Source: Burkholderiales bacterium (GTDB lineage Bacteria; Pseudomonadota; Gammaproteobacteria; Burkholderiales; Burkholderiaceae_D). Taken from it: a stretch of 64,000 bases of DNA. The position numbers were made by a program, and so were the translations under genes. The notes under the pieces are model-generated. The model was given only the letters and a program-made list of their open reading frames with translations, searched no databases and was not told the DNA's origin. Location of the stretch: NCBI GenBank assembly GCA_016200895.1, contig JACQDX010000063.1, positions 53,480 through 117,479 on the forward strand. Direction: 5' to 3'. Of this stretch, positions 28,004-35,243 are shown in pieces; within the stretch, counting starts at the first letter, position 1; each line of letters starts with the position of its first letter.

Positions 28004-28084
28004 ATGAACTTAGTACCGGACTTAGTACCCGCGCTGGACCAACTGACTCACACAAGCGCACATCTGAAGGCAAATCTGTCATGA
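28004..28084 (+). CDS. Possible 26-residue mini ORF coupled to aqpS
   Basis: A short frame starts at ATG 28004, with GAGGAA 3 bases upstream, and ends in a TGA that overlaps the aqpS start (ATGA). It encodes a Leu/Pro/His-containing peptide beginning MNLVPDLVPAL and ending HLKANLS. It could be a leader that couples translation into aqpS or the vestige of a lost gene. No family is recognised. Confidence 0.35.
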   Translation: MNLVPDLVPALDQLTHTSAHLKANLS

Positions 28085-28758
28085 CCATGGTACGACGCCT
28101 GGTTTCTGAATGCCTGGGCACTGCGCTCTTGCTGGCCGTGGTGGTGGGTTCCGGCATCATGGCTGAACGCCTGACGGGCGGCAATGTCGCTATCGCCCTG
28201 CTGGCAAATGCGCTTGCCACTGGCGCTGGCCTGATCGCGCTGATTTTGATGTTTGGCACGATATCGGGCGCGCATTTTAACCCCGTCGTGACGCTTTCTG
28301 AAGCTTTCCAGAGGAATATGCCAGGCAAGGAAGTGCTGCCCTATATTCTGGTGCAAGTGCTGGGTGCTTTTGCTGGTGTCGCAGCGGCCCACGGCATGTT
28401 TGAAGACCCCGTGTTTTTTGCATCTGAGCATGTACGTACCGGCATGGCGCAATGGTGGAGTGAGTTTATCGCGACCTTCGGCCTGATTGCTGTGATCATA
28501 GGTTGTTCGCGCAGTCGCCCGGCAGTAACGCCGTTTGCTGTGGCTGCTTATATCACTGCTGCTTACTGGTTCACATCTTCAACATCCTTTGCCAACCCGG
28601 CAGTGACGCTGGCCAGGGCTGCGACCAACACCTTTGCTGGCATACGGCCAGCAGATGCGCCTGGCTTTATCATCGCACAGTTGCTGGGTGCTGCTGCGGC
28701 GACGCTGGTATTTTGCTGGCTGTATCCGCTGAAACAAAAAGACTCTGCAAACGATTAA
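28081..28758 (+). CDS. aqpS: Aquaglyceroporin for arsenite, AqpS type
   Basis: A 225-residue MIP-family channel with six hydrophobic segments. The first half-helix motif reads GAHFNPVVT (NPV instead of NPA) and the second SFANPAVTLARA. In ars operons such a channel (AqpS of Sinorhizobium meliloti) replaces ArsB: arsenate is reduced by ArsC and the resulting arsenite leaks out through the channel. Its place between arsR and arsC fits this. The frame is open upstream to 27934, overlapping arsR, but GAAGG before 28081 and the MIP N-terminus (VRRLVSECLGTALLLAVVVG) set the start. Confidence 0.9.
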   Translation: MTMVRRLVSECLGTALLLAVVVGSGIMAERLTGGNVAIALLANALATGAGLIALILMFGTISGAHFNPVVTLSEAFQRNMPGKEVLPYILVQVLGAFAGVAAAHGMFEDPVFFASEHVRTGMAQWWSEFIATFGLIAVIIGCSRSRPAVTPFAVAAYITAAYWFTSSTSFANPAVTLARAATNTFAGIRPADAPGFIIAQLLGAAAATLVFCWLYPLKQKDSAND

Positions 28759-28776
28759 TTTTTTCTGGATAGCACG

Positions 28777-29205
28777 ATGACGATTACCATCTACCACAAC
28801 CCTGATTGCGGCACATCACGCAATACCCTGGCCCTGATACGCAATAGCGGCACCGAGCCAGAAGTGATTGAATACCTGAAGCAGCCGCCCAGTAGAGAAA
28901 AACTGCAAGAACTGGTTGCAGTGATGAATATGCCGGTGCGCGAACTCTTGCGCAAAAAAGACACGCCTTATGAAGAACTGGGTCTGGATGATAGTAAATG
29001 GACTGATGACGAACTCATCAACTTCATGGTCGCCCATCCGATACTGATGAATCGCCCTGTGGTAGTCACGCCTCTTGGTACCAGACTATGCCGCCCTTCA
29101 GAAGCCGTGCTGGATATTTTACCTTCACCACAACTGGCCGAATTCATCAAGGAAGATGGCGAGAAAGTCATTGATGCGGAAGGTAATCGTGTTCACAACA
29201 AATGA
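28777..29205 (+). CDS. arsC: Arsenate reductase, glutaredoxin type
   Basis: A 142-residue ArsC. The catalytic Cys is C11 in [13 protein letters not shown]. Conserved arginines appear in [15 protein letters not shown] and in [15 protein letters not shown], matching the three Arg of the E. coli plasmid enzyme. It reduces As(V) to As(III) with glutathione and glutaredoxin in the cytoplasm. It follows aqpS by 18 bp and overlaps the next gene, so it is clearly operonic. Confidence 0.95.
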   Translation: MTITIYHNPDCGTSRNTLALIRNSGTEPEVIEYLKQPPSREKLQELVAVMNMPVRELLRKKDTPYEELGLDDSKWTDDELINFMVAHPILMNRPVVVTPLGTRLCRPSEAVLDILPSPQLAEFIKEDGEKVIDAEGNRVHNK

Positions 29206-29908
29206 CTTGCCCAGTCTGCAACTAGACTTGTTCAGGCTACCAGAAGCTGAACAATTATTTGCACCAGCACGTGCCAGTCATGCGCCACGCATCCTGCTCC
29301 TTTATGGTTCCTTGCGCGAGCGTTCATACAGCAAATTGCTGACACTGGAAGCAGCTCGTCTGCTGCAAGCCATGGGTGCTGAAACCCGTATTTTTGATCC
29401 GCACGGCTTGCCTATGCCTGACGAAGTACCGGACATTCATCCCAAGGTACAGGAATTGCGTGAACTGGCACTATGGGCAGAAGGCATGGTCTGGACTTCG
29501 CCTGAACGCCATGGCGCGATGACGGGCATCATGAAGGCACAGATAGACTGGATACCCTTGTCTGTCGGTGCTGTGCGCCCGACACAAGGCAAGACACTGG
29601 CAGTGATGGAGGTCTCTGGCGGTTCGCAATCATTTAATGCCGTCAATCAAATGCGAATACTGGGTCGCTGGATGCGCATGATCACGATACCGAATCAATC
29701 ATCAGTAGCGAAAGCTTTTCTGGAATTTGACGAAGCAGGCCGCATGAAACCATCTGCATACTATGATCGCGTTGTTGATGTCATGGAAGAGTTGATGAAG
29801 TTCACCTTGCTGACGCGCGATGTCGCTCCTTACCTAGTGGACAGATATAGCGAACGCAAGGAAACTGCAGAGGAATTGGCCAGACGGGTGAACCAGAGAG
29901 CAATTTAG
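29189..29908 (+). CDS. arsH: ArsH, NADPH-dependent FMN reductase / organoarsenical oxidase
   Basis: A 239-residue flavoprotein of the ArsH family: [21 protein letters not shown] (FMN phosphate-binding loop), [32 protein letters not shown] and [18 protein letters not shown]. Known members oxidise trivalent organoarsenicals or reduce quinones and metals. The GTG at 29189 is chosen because GGAAGG lies 5 bases upstream; an ATG at 29174 in the same frame lacks a good site. It overlaps the arsC end by 17 bases. The stop shares bases with the stop of the opposite-strand kinase remnant. Confidence 0.93.
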   Translation: MFTTNDLPSLQLDLFRLPEAEQLFAPARASHAPRILLLYGSLRERSYSKLLTLEAARLLQAMGAETRIFDPHGLPMPDEVPDIHPKVQELRELALWAEGMVWTSPERHGAMTGIMKAQIDWIPLSVGAVRPTQGKTLAVMEVSGGSQSFNAVNQMRILGRWMRMITIPNQSSVAKAFLEFDEAGRMKPSAYYDRVVDVMEELMKFTLLTRDVAPYLVDRYSERKETAEELARRVNQRAI

Positions 29909-30345
29909 TCGTTAAGCATCATTTGCATCGATGCGGGAAAAACCAGATTGGCGGCCCTACCGTGCGAAGTAAATTCCAGATCCAGCTTGCCACCCAATTG
30001 AGTGGCTCTGGCCTGCATGGAAAGCACACCATGGCCAGCCCCTTGCCAGTCCGCAGGCAAGCACATGTCATCCACTTCGCCGTTGTCGATAATGCGCAAT
30101 TGCATCTGTTTTTCAGTGTGCTCGTAGGCGCTCCAGAATACGACTTCTGTTGCACAGCTATGCTTCATGATGTTGGTTATTGCTTCTTGCAATATCCGGT
30201 ACAAATGCTGGTACACGCCATGCGTCGCTCAATTCCAGGTCCTGCTTCTTTTGAATTTCATGATGGCAGATGCGAGCCTGCATCATGCCAATATTTCCCA
30301 GTCCCTGGCGATTACTGCTGACGATTACGTCTACTCACGATGCCC
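29905..30345 (-). pseudogene. Remnant of a NarX/UhpB-type sensor histidine kinase
   Basis: The last 100 or so residues of a two-component kinase can be read on the minus strand: LYRILQEAITNIMKHS (N box of a HATPase), LRIIDNGEVDD, then GAGHGVLSMQARATQLGG and a normal C-terminus. Upstream the match continues in another frame (LGNIGMMQARICHHEIQKKQ, then DLELSDAWR), so the frame breaks near 30216-30222, and the frame runs into stops near 30345. The membrane, sensor and HisKA parts are gone. It is therefore a truncated, frameshifted fragment, probably cut when the ars genes arrived next to it. Confidence 0.75.
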
Positions 30346-31018
30346 TCCTTGCAGGTCAATGTGGAAATTTAATTTTTATATTTACAACATTTCACAAGTG
30401 AAACATTAAACCTTGTGACTGCTATAGCTCATTGCTTTGACAGTGTGACCATCAACAGCGAATTATCTGGGGGTTAGCGTTAAATCAGGCTTCAGGTCAA
30501 AGTATTAATAGAATGGTGTGTATGGAAAATCAATAAGACAAAAAGGCTTTTTCATGCTCGGTTCATCCAAGTATTAAGTTTCCATAAAGATAAGATAGTA
30601 ATAAATTGTTACGTATTTCACCCTTGACAAATATTAATAATAAATTAACCTTAAGCGATTGACATGCAAATAAAGTAATAAGTATATGCAATAAATTTTT
30701 TCGCCTGCAAATCCACTTCCTTAAGCATCTTTTGAGTTTTTGAGCCAGCGACCAGCAAGCTCAAGGTGGATTGTTGTCGCCGTTTTTTTGCACACTTATT
30801 TTTGCACGCTGGTTCAGGTTTGTTTCAACACCTAGGTTTTGTTTTATCTGCGTCATCTTGCTGTAACAAAGGCGCATGTTGTGGCTGCAAGGCAGGGGCC
30901 TGGCTTCTGCATATTGAGTTTGTATTGTTTATCCAAAATTTTCTGAATCCGCAATCAGGTATCTGAAAAAGCCCGATGCCTGACCTGCGTTTCAGTTTCA
31001 ACCGAATGGAGAACTGTG
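30346..31018. other. AT-rich intergenic region upstream of the RiPP island
   Basis: About 670 bp without a supported gene and clearly richer in A/T than its neighbours, especially 30560-30700. A TTGACA box lies at 30624-30629, but no convincing -10 box at standard spacing was found. GGAG at 31008-31011 serves the first precursor gene. The length and composition suggest a complex promoter or a transfer boundary. Confidence 0.5.
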
Positions 31019-31492
31019 ATGGCGAAAGACAAGTTTTTTGTAGAAGTATTGGCTGCTGATCCGGCGAATATTCCCGAGGTGGTGTTGCTCAATGGCTTTG
31101 TGGGTAATTCTGCACTGGAGGGCTATACGCGCTTGTATCTGAATGCGGTACTGAATGAATATTATGAAATCCCCAGTGAGGCGATTTTGCACACGGCCCC
31201 GGCATCTGCCAGCAGCAATAATCCACTGGAAACAGCCTATGTCTGGGTGAAGGCCGATGCCGAGCTGATACGCAAAGGCAAGAGCATTGCTGATACCAAG
31301 ATCAGCTTCTTCAGCGGCCCCATACAAAGTGGGCAAGCAGCCGAAGCAGCAGCCGCCACTGCTGCTGCGAATGCAGCTCAGGCTGCAGTTGCCAGTGGGC
31401 CTACCGGTGTCCAGAACTGCACGCAGGCCCCAGCGCAATGCGGCAACACTGCATGGCAAGGTTGCCCGGCTACACCCAATAAATCAAATTGA
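31019..31492 (+). CDS. RiPP precursor-like protein A (leader domain plus Cys/Thr motif)
   Basis: 157 residues. Residues 1-104 look like a small folded leader (FFVEVLAADPANIPEVVLLNGFVG, cut here as VVLLNGFVG, then YTRLYLNAVLNEYYEIP and AYVWVKADAELIRKG). A poly-Ala linker follows (residues 107-126). The last 30 residues carry the motif GPTGVQNC, CGNTAW and QGC, with four Thr and three Cys. The same motif occurs three times in the next gene. This leader-linker-core layout is what a ribosomal peptide precursor would show, and the kinase/HopA1/LanC trio downstream could dehydrate its Thr and cyclise onto Cys. I know no named family for the N-terminal domain. GGAG lies 7 bases upstream of the ATG. 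Confidence 0.7.
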   Translation: MAKDKFFVEVLAADPANIPEVVLLNGFVGNSALEGYTRLYLNAVLNEYYEIPSEAILHTAPASASSNNPLETAYVWVKADAELIRKGKSIADTKISFFSGPIQSGQAAEAAAATAAANAAQAAVASGPTGVQNCTQAPAQCGNTAWQGCPATPNKSN

Positions 31493-31542
31493 AATCCTCG
31501 AATTGAAGTACTTGAATTGAAGTACTTGAATTGAAATATTCG
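31487..31542 (+). repeat. Four 14-bp tandem repeats after precursor A
   Basis: Units start at 31487, 31501, 31515 and 31529. Units 2 and 3 are identical (AATTGAAGTACTTG); units 1 and 4 keep AATTGAA and a final CG. The first unit overlaps the stop codon of the upstream gene. Each central unit holds the palindrome AAGTACTT. The function is unknown: possibly slippage product or a binding array in the leader of the next gene. Confidence 0.7.
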
Positions 31543-31706
31543 TGATGTGAAGGGTCGTTGGTCTGGACCTTTTTCTCATGCGAATGTGTGAAGAATGGTG
31601 CATTACATTGCCTCTTTGTTTCATCGAAGGCATGCAGTGTTGCCATTAATTTGTTCCTTTGTTTTTTCGTTCATGAATTGTAGTGCCACTCTTAGGAGAG
31701 TTAGCT

Positions 31707-32927
31707 ATGACTACTCAATTTCCGAATTGCCCGATACAAACATTAATCCCCCACTGTGGTCCGCATACTTTATTGCCACAGTGTCTGCCCCAAACATCGC
31801 CTGTTATTTGTCATCAAATAACAATTCCACCGCAATGTATTCCCCATACATCTCCCATCGTTTGCCATCTGACGCAACCACCACAATGCCTGCCTCAAAC
31901 CTCGCCCATCATCTGCCATGTGACGCAACCGCCGCAGTGCTTCCCACAGACGCTGGTTGGGCCAATTTGCCAGCATGTCACCAGCCCCGTGATATGCAAT
32001 ATCGTCACCCACAATAACCCGCTATGCGGCATACAATGCCAGGCCAATACGCGTGTACAGCCCACTATAACGTTCGACACTACTATAATTCAAACCCAGA
32101 CACCGGTATTTAATGGTGGAGTGGCTGTCGGTGGTGGCGCGGTTGGAGGAGGTGGTCTGGCAGCACCAGCCCAGGCACAAAACTTTGCAGGCGCAGCTGC
32201 TCCTGCTCCACAATTTGCAGCACAGGCAAACGTTGGACCAACGGGTGTACAGCATTGCACCGCCGCACCACAATTTTGCGGCAATACTGCGTGGCAGCCT
32301 TGCCCACCTGTCATTGGTCCAACCGGCGTCCAGCATTGCACTGCTGGACCGCAATTTTGTGGTAATACGGCATGGCAGGGTTGCCAGCCACAACAAGCAC
32401 AACAGGCGCAATTCCCTATCCATCCAACCACGAACCCTACAGCCAATACACATTGCTTCATTTGCCCACCGTTCACTATTGAAGCGCAGCAGGCTGCACC
32501 GCAACAAGCTCAGGCAATGAATCCCACAGCTGCTACACATTGCTTTGTTTGCCCTCCACATACTTTAGAGGCACAACAACAACCACAACAGCAAGTTGGC
32601 CCGACCGGCGTTCACTTTTGCACCGCCGCGCCGCAATTTTGTGGTCATACCGCGTGGCATGGTTGCCAGCCTCCGTTGTCGGCACCACCGCATTGCCCAA
32701 CCGTTGCTGCCGCTGTTTGCCACACAGCTGCCACGGTGTGCACACAAACGATAGCACCTACGCATATGCTTGGTTGCACTTGCCTGCCTATGACAGTTGG
32801 TCCGGTACATCCAACCAATCATATGCAGATTTGTGGTAACACTTGCCTGCCCATGACGATAGGCCCGGTCATTCCTACGCATAACATGCCCATTTGCGGC
32901 AATGTCACTGCGCCTGGATTTTGCTAA
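31707..32927 (+). CDS. RiPP precursor-like protein B, 406 residues, 35 Cys, no Lys
   Basis: A protein of extreme composition: 35 Cys, many Thr, Pro, Gln and His, one Arg, one Asp, two Glu and no Lys. Four repeat types are visible. Residues 6-100 hold PPQC/PQTSPI/ICH units about 17 residues apart. GPTGVQHC with CGNTAW recurs at 177-200, 204-226 and 298-320. THCF with CPP and EAQQ recurs near 249 and 278. CLPMT with GPV and ICGN recurs near 359 and 380. A Gly/Ala linker (135-175) separates the halves. No signal peptide or leader is evident, so it may be a multi-core substrate of the kinase/HopA1/LanC set or a structural protein cross-linked by them. AGGAG lies 8 bases before the ATG at 31707; a GTG at 31683 lacks such support. 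Confidence 0.72.
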   Translation: MTTQFPNCPIQTLIPHCGPHTLLPQCLPQTSPVICHQITIPPQCIPHTSPIVCHLTQPPQCLPQTSPIICHVTQPPQCFPQTLVGPICQHVTSPVICNIVTHNNPLCGIQCQANTRVQPTITFDTTIIQTQTPVFNGGVAVGGGAVGGGGLAAPAQAQNFAGAAAPAPQFAAQANVGPTGVQHCTAAPQFCGNTAWQPCPPVIGPTGVQHCTAGPQFCGNTAWQGCQPQQAQQAQFPIHPTTNPTANTHCFICPPFTIEAQQAAPQQAQAMNPTAATHCFVCPPHTLEAQQQPQQQVGPTGVHFCTAAPQFCGHTAWHGCQPPLSAPPHCPTVAAAVCHTAATVCTQTIAPTHMLGCTCLPMTVGPVHPTNHMQICGNTCLPMTIGPVIPTHNMPICGNVTAPGFC

Positions 32928-32983
32928 ACAGGGAGCGAATGAACTAAAGCAGTACAGAGTAGTTTGATCAGCTCTTGTAAAAC

Positions 32984-33006
32984 CGGTCGGTTTGTATTCC
33001 CGACCG
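32984..33006 (+). terminator. Hairpin 1 between precursor B and the kinase gene
   Basis: CGGTCGG (32984-32990) pairs with CCGACCG (33000-33006) around a 9-base loop. Together with the next hairpin it sits between the substrate-like genes and the modifying-enzyme genes and could damp read-through. Confidence 0.5.
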
Positions 33007-33026
33007 CGGGCTGACTCATTCTTTGT

Positions 33027-33060
33027 AAACCCCAGATGCAAGTTTTTGCACCTGGGGTTT
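33027..33060 (+). terminator. Hairpin 2: strong attenuator-like stem before the kinase gene
   Basis: AAACCCCAG (33027-33035) pairs with CTGGGGTTT (33052-33060), and TGCA (33037-33040) pairs with TGCA (33047-33050), leaving one mismatch and a loop AGTTTT. A partial terminator here would give more precursor than enzyme mRNA, as is common in peptide clusters. Confidence 0.6.
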
Positions 33061-33114
33061 CGGCGTAGAAGCTGGCAAACCATTTTGCTTGCTGTAATCT
33101 AAGGAGTATCAGAG

Positions 33115-34224
33115 ATGTTTTTGACCGCTTCCAATATGGCCCACTATCTGCTGGCGCGTGGCACGATTCCACCTGCCGTAGTCGTCGATGGTGATTTTAT
33201 GGTGGTAGAGGCAGGCCGGCGCAATCGCAATTACAAGATCATACGACGCGATGGTTCTGGCCTGTTCGTCAAGCAGATCAAGGAAGTCGAACCCATGGCG
33301 ATCTCTACCATGCAGCGCGAAGCTGCCTGTTACCGCATGGCGCAAAAAAGTGGTTATGAAGCATTGGCGGGGCTCATGCCCCGTTTTGTTGATCATGATG
33401 CAGCACGCCATTGCCTGACTATCAATCTCTTGCCTGGCGGTGAAAATCTGACAGAATTTCATGCGCGCAAAAAAACATTTCCAGCCGAGATAGGCAAGTT
33501 GCTGGGAGCTGCATTGGGTAGCTATCACCAAACCTTGCGCGGCAAAACTTTACAGACAGAAGACCTGAGCAGTTTCCCGCGTATGGCGCCATGGATTTTA
33601 AGTTTTCATCAAAACAGTATGCAGGCTGGCAATACCCTGAGTGGTGGTGTGCAACAGCTAGGAGCACTGATCAGGCAATATCCTGATCTGCAACAAAACC
33701 TGGCGCGACTGGCACAGGGCTGGCGTTACGACAGCATTATTCATGGTGATATGAAATGGGACAATTGCGTCGTGTATCCGGCCCCCAATGGTGAAATGGC
33801 ATTGCGCATCATAGACTGGGAGCTGGTTGACTATGGCGATGCCAGCTGGGATATAGGCGCGGTGCTGCAAGCCTATCTGACCTCGTGGATTTATTCCATG
33901 CCGCTGTATCATGATTTCAATCCGGCCAGCTTTGTTGATAAAGCAGTCTACCCCCTGGAAGGCATGTATCCATCCATCCATGCCTTCTGGCGCAGCTATG
34001 TGCAAACGGCAGGCATAGATAAATCACAGGCTTATGCCTACCTGCTGCGCTGCATAGAATACGGTGCTGCACGCATGGTGCAGACTGCCTTTGAGTCACT
34101 CTACTACGCACCCGCCATGAGCAATCATGCGGCGACCTTGTTACAAGTGAGCCAGAATATTTTGCGCAATCCTCGCCAGGCAGCATCTGCACTGTATGGA
34201 TTTGGCGGGGAGTTGCAATCATGA
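33115..34224 (+). CDS. APH-like kinase of a lanthipeptide-type modification system
   Basis: A 369-residue protein of the aminoglycoside-phosphotransferase fold. The ATP-binding Lys lies in LFVKQIKE. The catalytic loop is IIHGDMKWDNCVV, with the HGD Asp and the downstream Asn. The metal-binding Asp is in RIIDWELVDYGD. In thioviridamide-type clusters (TvaC) and class V lanthipeptide clusters, such a kinase phosphorylates Ser/Thr of a precursor peptide, and a HopA1-like partner removes the phosphate to make dehydro-residues. Here the HopA1-like gene overlaps it by ATGA. AAGGAG lies upstream of the ATG. Resistance to an aminoglycoside is a less likely reading given the neighbours. Confidence 0.85.
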   Translation: MFLTASNMAHYLLARGTIPPAVVVDGDFMVVEAGRRNRNYKIIRRDGSGLFVKQIKEVEPMAISTMQREAACYRMAQKSGYEALAGLMPRFVDHDAARHCLTINLLPGGENLTEFHARKKTFPAEIGKLLGAALGSYHQTLRGKTLQTEDLSSFPRMAPWILSFHQNSMQAGNTLSGGVQQLGALIRQYPDLQQNLARLAQGWRYDSIIHGDMKWDNCVVYPAPNGEMALRIIDWELVDYGDASWDIGAVLQAYLTSWIYSMPLYHDFNPASFVDKAVYPLEGMYPSIHAFWRSYVQTAGIDKSQAYAYLLRCIEYGAARMVQTAFESLYYAPAMSNHAATLLQVSQNILRNPRQAASALYGFGGELQS

Positions 34225-35243
34225 GCGAGTCATCCATGAAAAATACAGCCATGAACGAAGAATTAAAAAGCATCTATGCTGCCTTGCAAATCCACAACCA
34301 GAATAGCTATGCATTAGGCAGTAGCGCGTCAATCCCGGTGACCATGATGAATGGCCAGGCCAATCCTGCGCAAGCCCTGATTGCAGCAATCAATACCAGC
34401 CTGTATAGCATGTACTATGTGCGCGATACCGCAAGTGAACCTGTATTGCCATCACAAAGCCTGGTACCCAATCTGAGTCAGGCCAACCAGACGCCAGATC
34501 GCTGGGACCCTGGCTGGAAAATTTATCAGCAAAGCCCGGATGGCCGCGTCATGATACAAAAAGGCGAACGCAGCCGTACTGCCGTGGTAGGTGAATATGC
34601 CGCCAACAAATGGCCGGGCATGGCACCTGTGGAGGGTGAACTGGTGAACTTGCGCGTCTACCCCGGCACTGCCGATATGCAGCAAGGCTTTTACTATGCC
34701 TTTGGCAGCAATCTGTCTGACCAGTTTGATGATTATGAACTCATCCGTTTTTACTTCAATGTACCTGCCAATGCAGCAGCTGAATTGTTATACGGCCTGA
34801 CCACGCAACTAAACCGTTATGCCCTGCCCTTCCGTTATAAAACGCTGGTTGACGCCAGCGCCTACCGTCGCGCTGATGCGGCTGTTTTATACATCGCCAA
34901 ACGCCATTACTCCATGGTAGCTGCGCTGATCCAGGATTTGCATGCCACCCTTGGCAACAAATTGCGCCCCTTCACACCCATGTTTTGCAAGACCCTGGCC
35001 GATGGCATAGGTGTGGCAGAAGAGCCAGGTACAGGTGAGAGCTTTGGCATGCACAGATGCAGGCTGGTGGCAGAAGGCATGGTCGATGCCTGGCTGGCGG
35101 GTTCACAAAGCGTGGGTGCGCGCGCCGATGCCGTGCAAAAACGTTTTGCTTCCAATGGCATCGATATGCGTACACCTTACCTGAACCGCAATTCAGTCAA
35201 TTTATTTGAAACACCGGTATTTAACGGAGGCTTGCAACTATGA
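34221..35243 (+). CDS. HopA1-like protein, putative phosphopeptide lyase
   Basis: A 340-residue protein with the HopA1 effector-family signature in its second half: IRFYFNV, then LPFRYKTLVDASAYRRADAA (abbreviated: PFRYKT and YRRADAAVLY), TPMFCKTLADGIGVAEEP and SFGMHRCRLVAEG. HopA1 was first named as a Pseudomonas type III effector, but homologues (TvaD and class V LanY-type proteins) act with an APH-like kinase in Ser/Thr dehydration of peptides. Both flanks overlap by ATGA with kinase and cyclase genes, giving a fixed-ratio three-gene unit. The first 120 residues are less conserved and may bind the substrate. Confidence 0.85.
   Translation: MSESSMKNTAMNEELKSIYAALQIHNQNSYALGSSASIPVTMMNGQANPAQALIAAINTSLYSMYYVRDTASEPVLPSQSLVPNLSQANQTPDRWDPGWKIYQQSPDGRVMIQKGERSRTAVVGEYAANKWPGMAPVEGELVNLRVYPGTADMQQGFYYAFGSNLSDQFDDYELIRFYFNVPANAAAELLYGLTTQLNRYALPFRYKTLVDASAYRRADAAVLYIAKRHYSMVAALIQDLHATLGNKLRPFTPMFCKTLADGIGVAEEPGTGESFGMHRCRLVAEGMVDAWLAGSQSVGARADAVQKRFASNGIDMRTPYLNRNSVNLFETPVFNGGLQL

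Noticed and set aside
27934..28080. Upstream extension of aqpS overlapping arsR
   Set aside because: The extension has no MIP features, and the ribosome-binding site and conserved start are at 28081.
30624..30660. Sigma-70 promoter before the RiPP island
   Set aside because: TTGACA is present at 30624 but no acceptable -10 box lies 16-18 bases downstream, so it is not listed as a promoter.
32022..32561. Minus-strand 179-codon frame opposite precursor B
   Set aside because: It is Cys/Arg/Trp-rich only because it mirrors the repeat gene; no start site or domain supports it.
33115..34224. Aminoglycoside resistance gene
   Set aside because: The kinase fold fits, but ATGA coupling to HopA1-like and LanC-like genes makes peptide modification the better reading.
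34221..35243. Type III secretion effector HopA1
   Set aside because: The family name comes from an effector, yet the neighbours are peptide-modifying enzymes and no secretion genes or chaperone are present.
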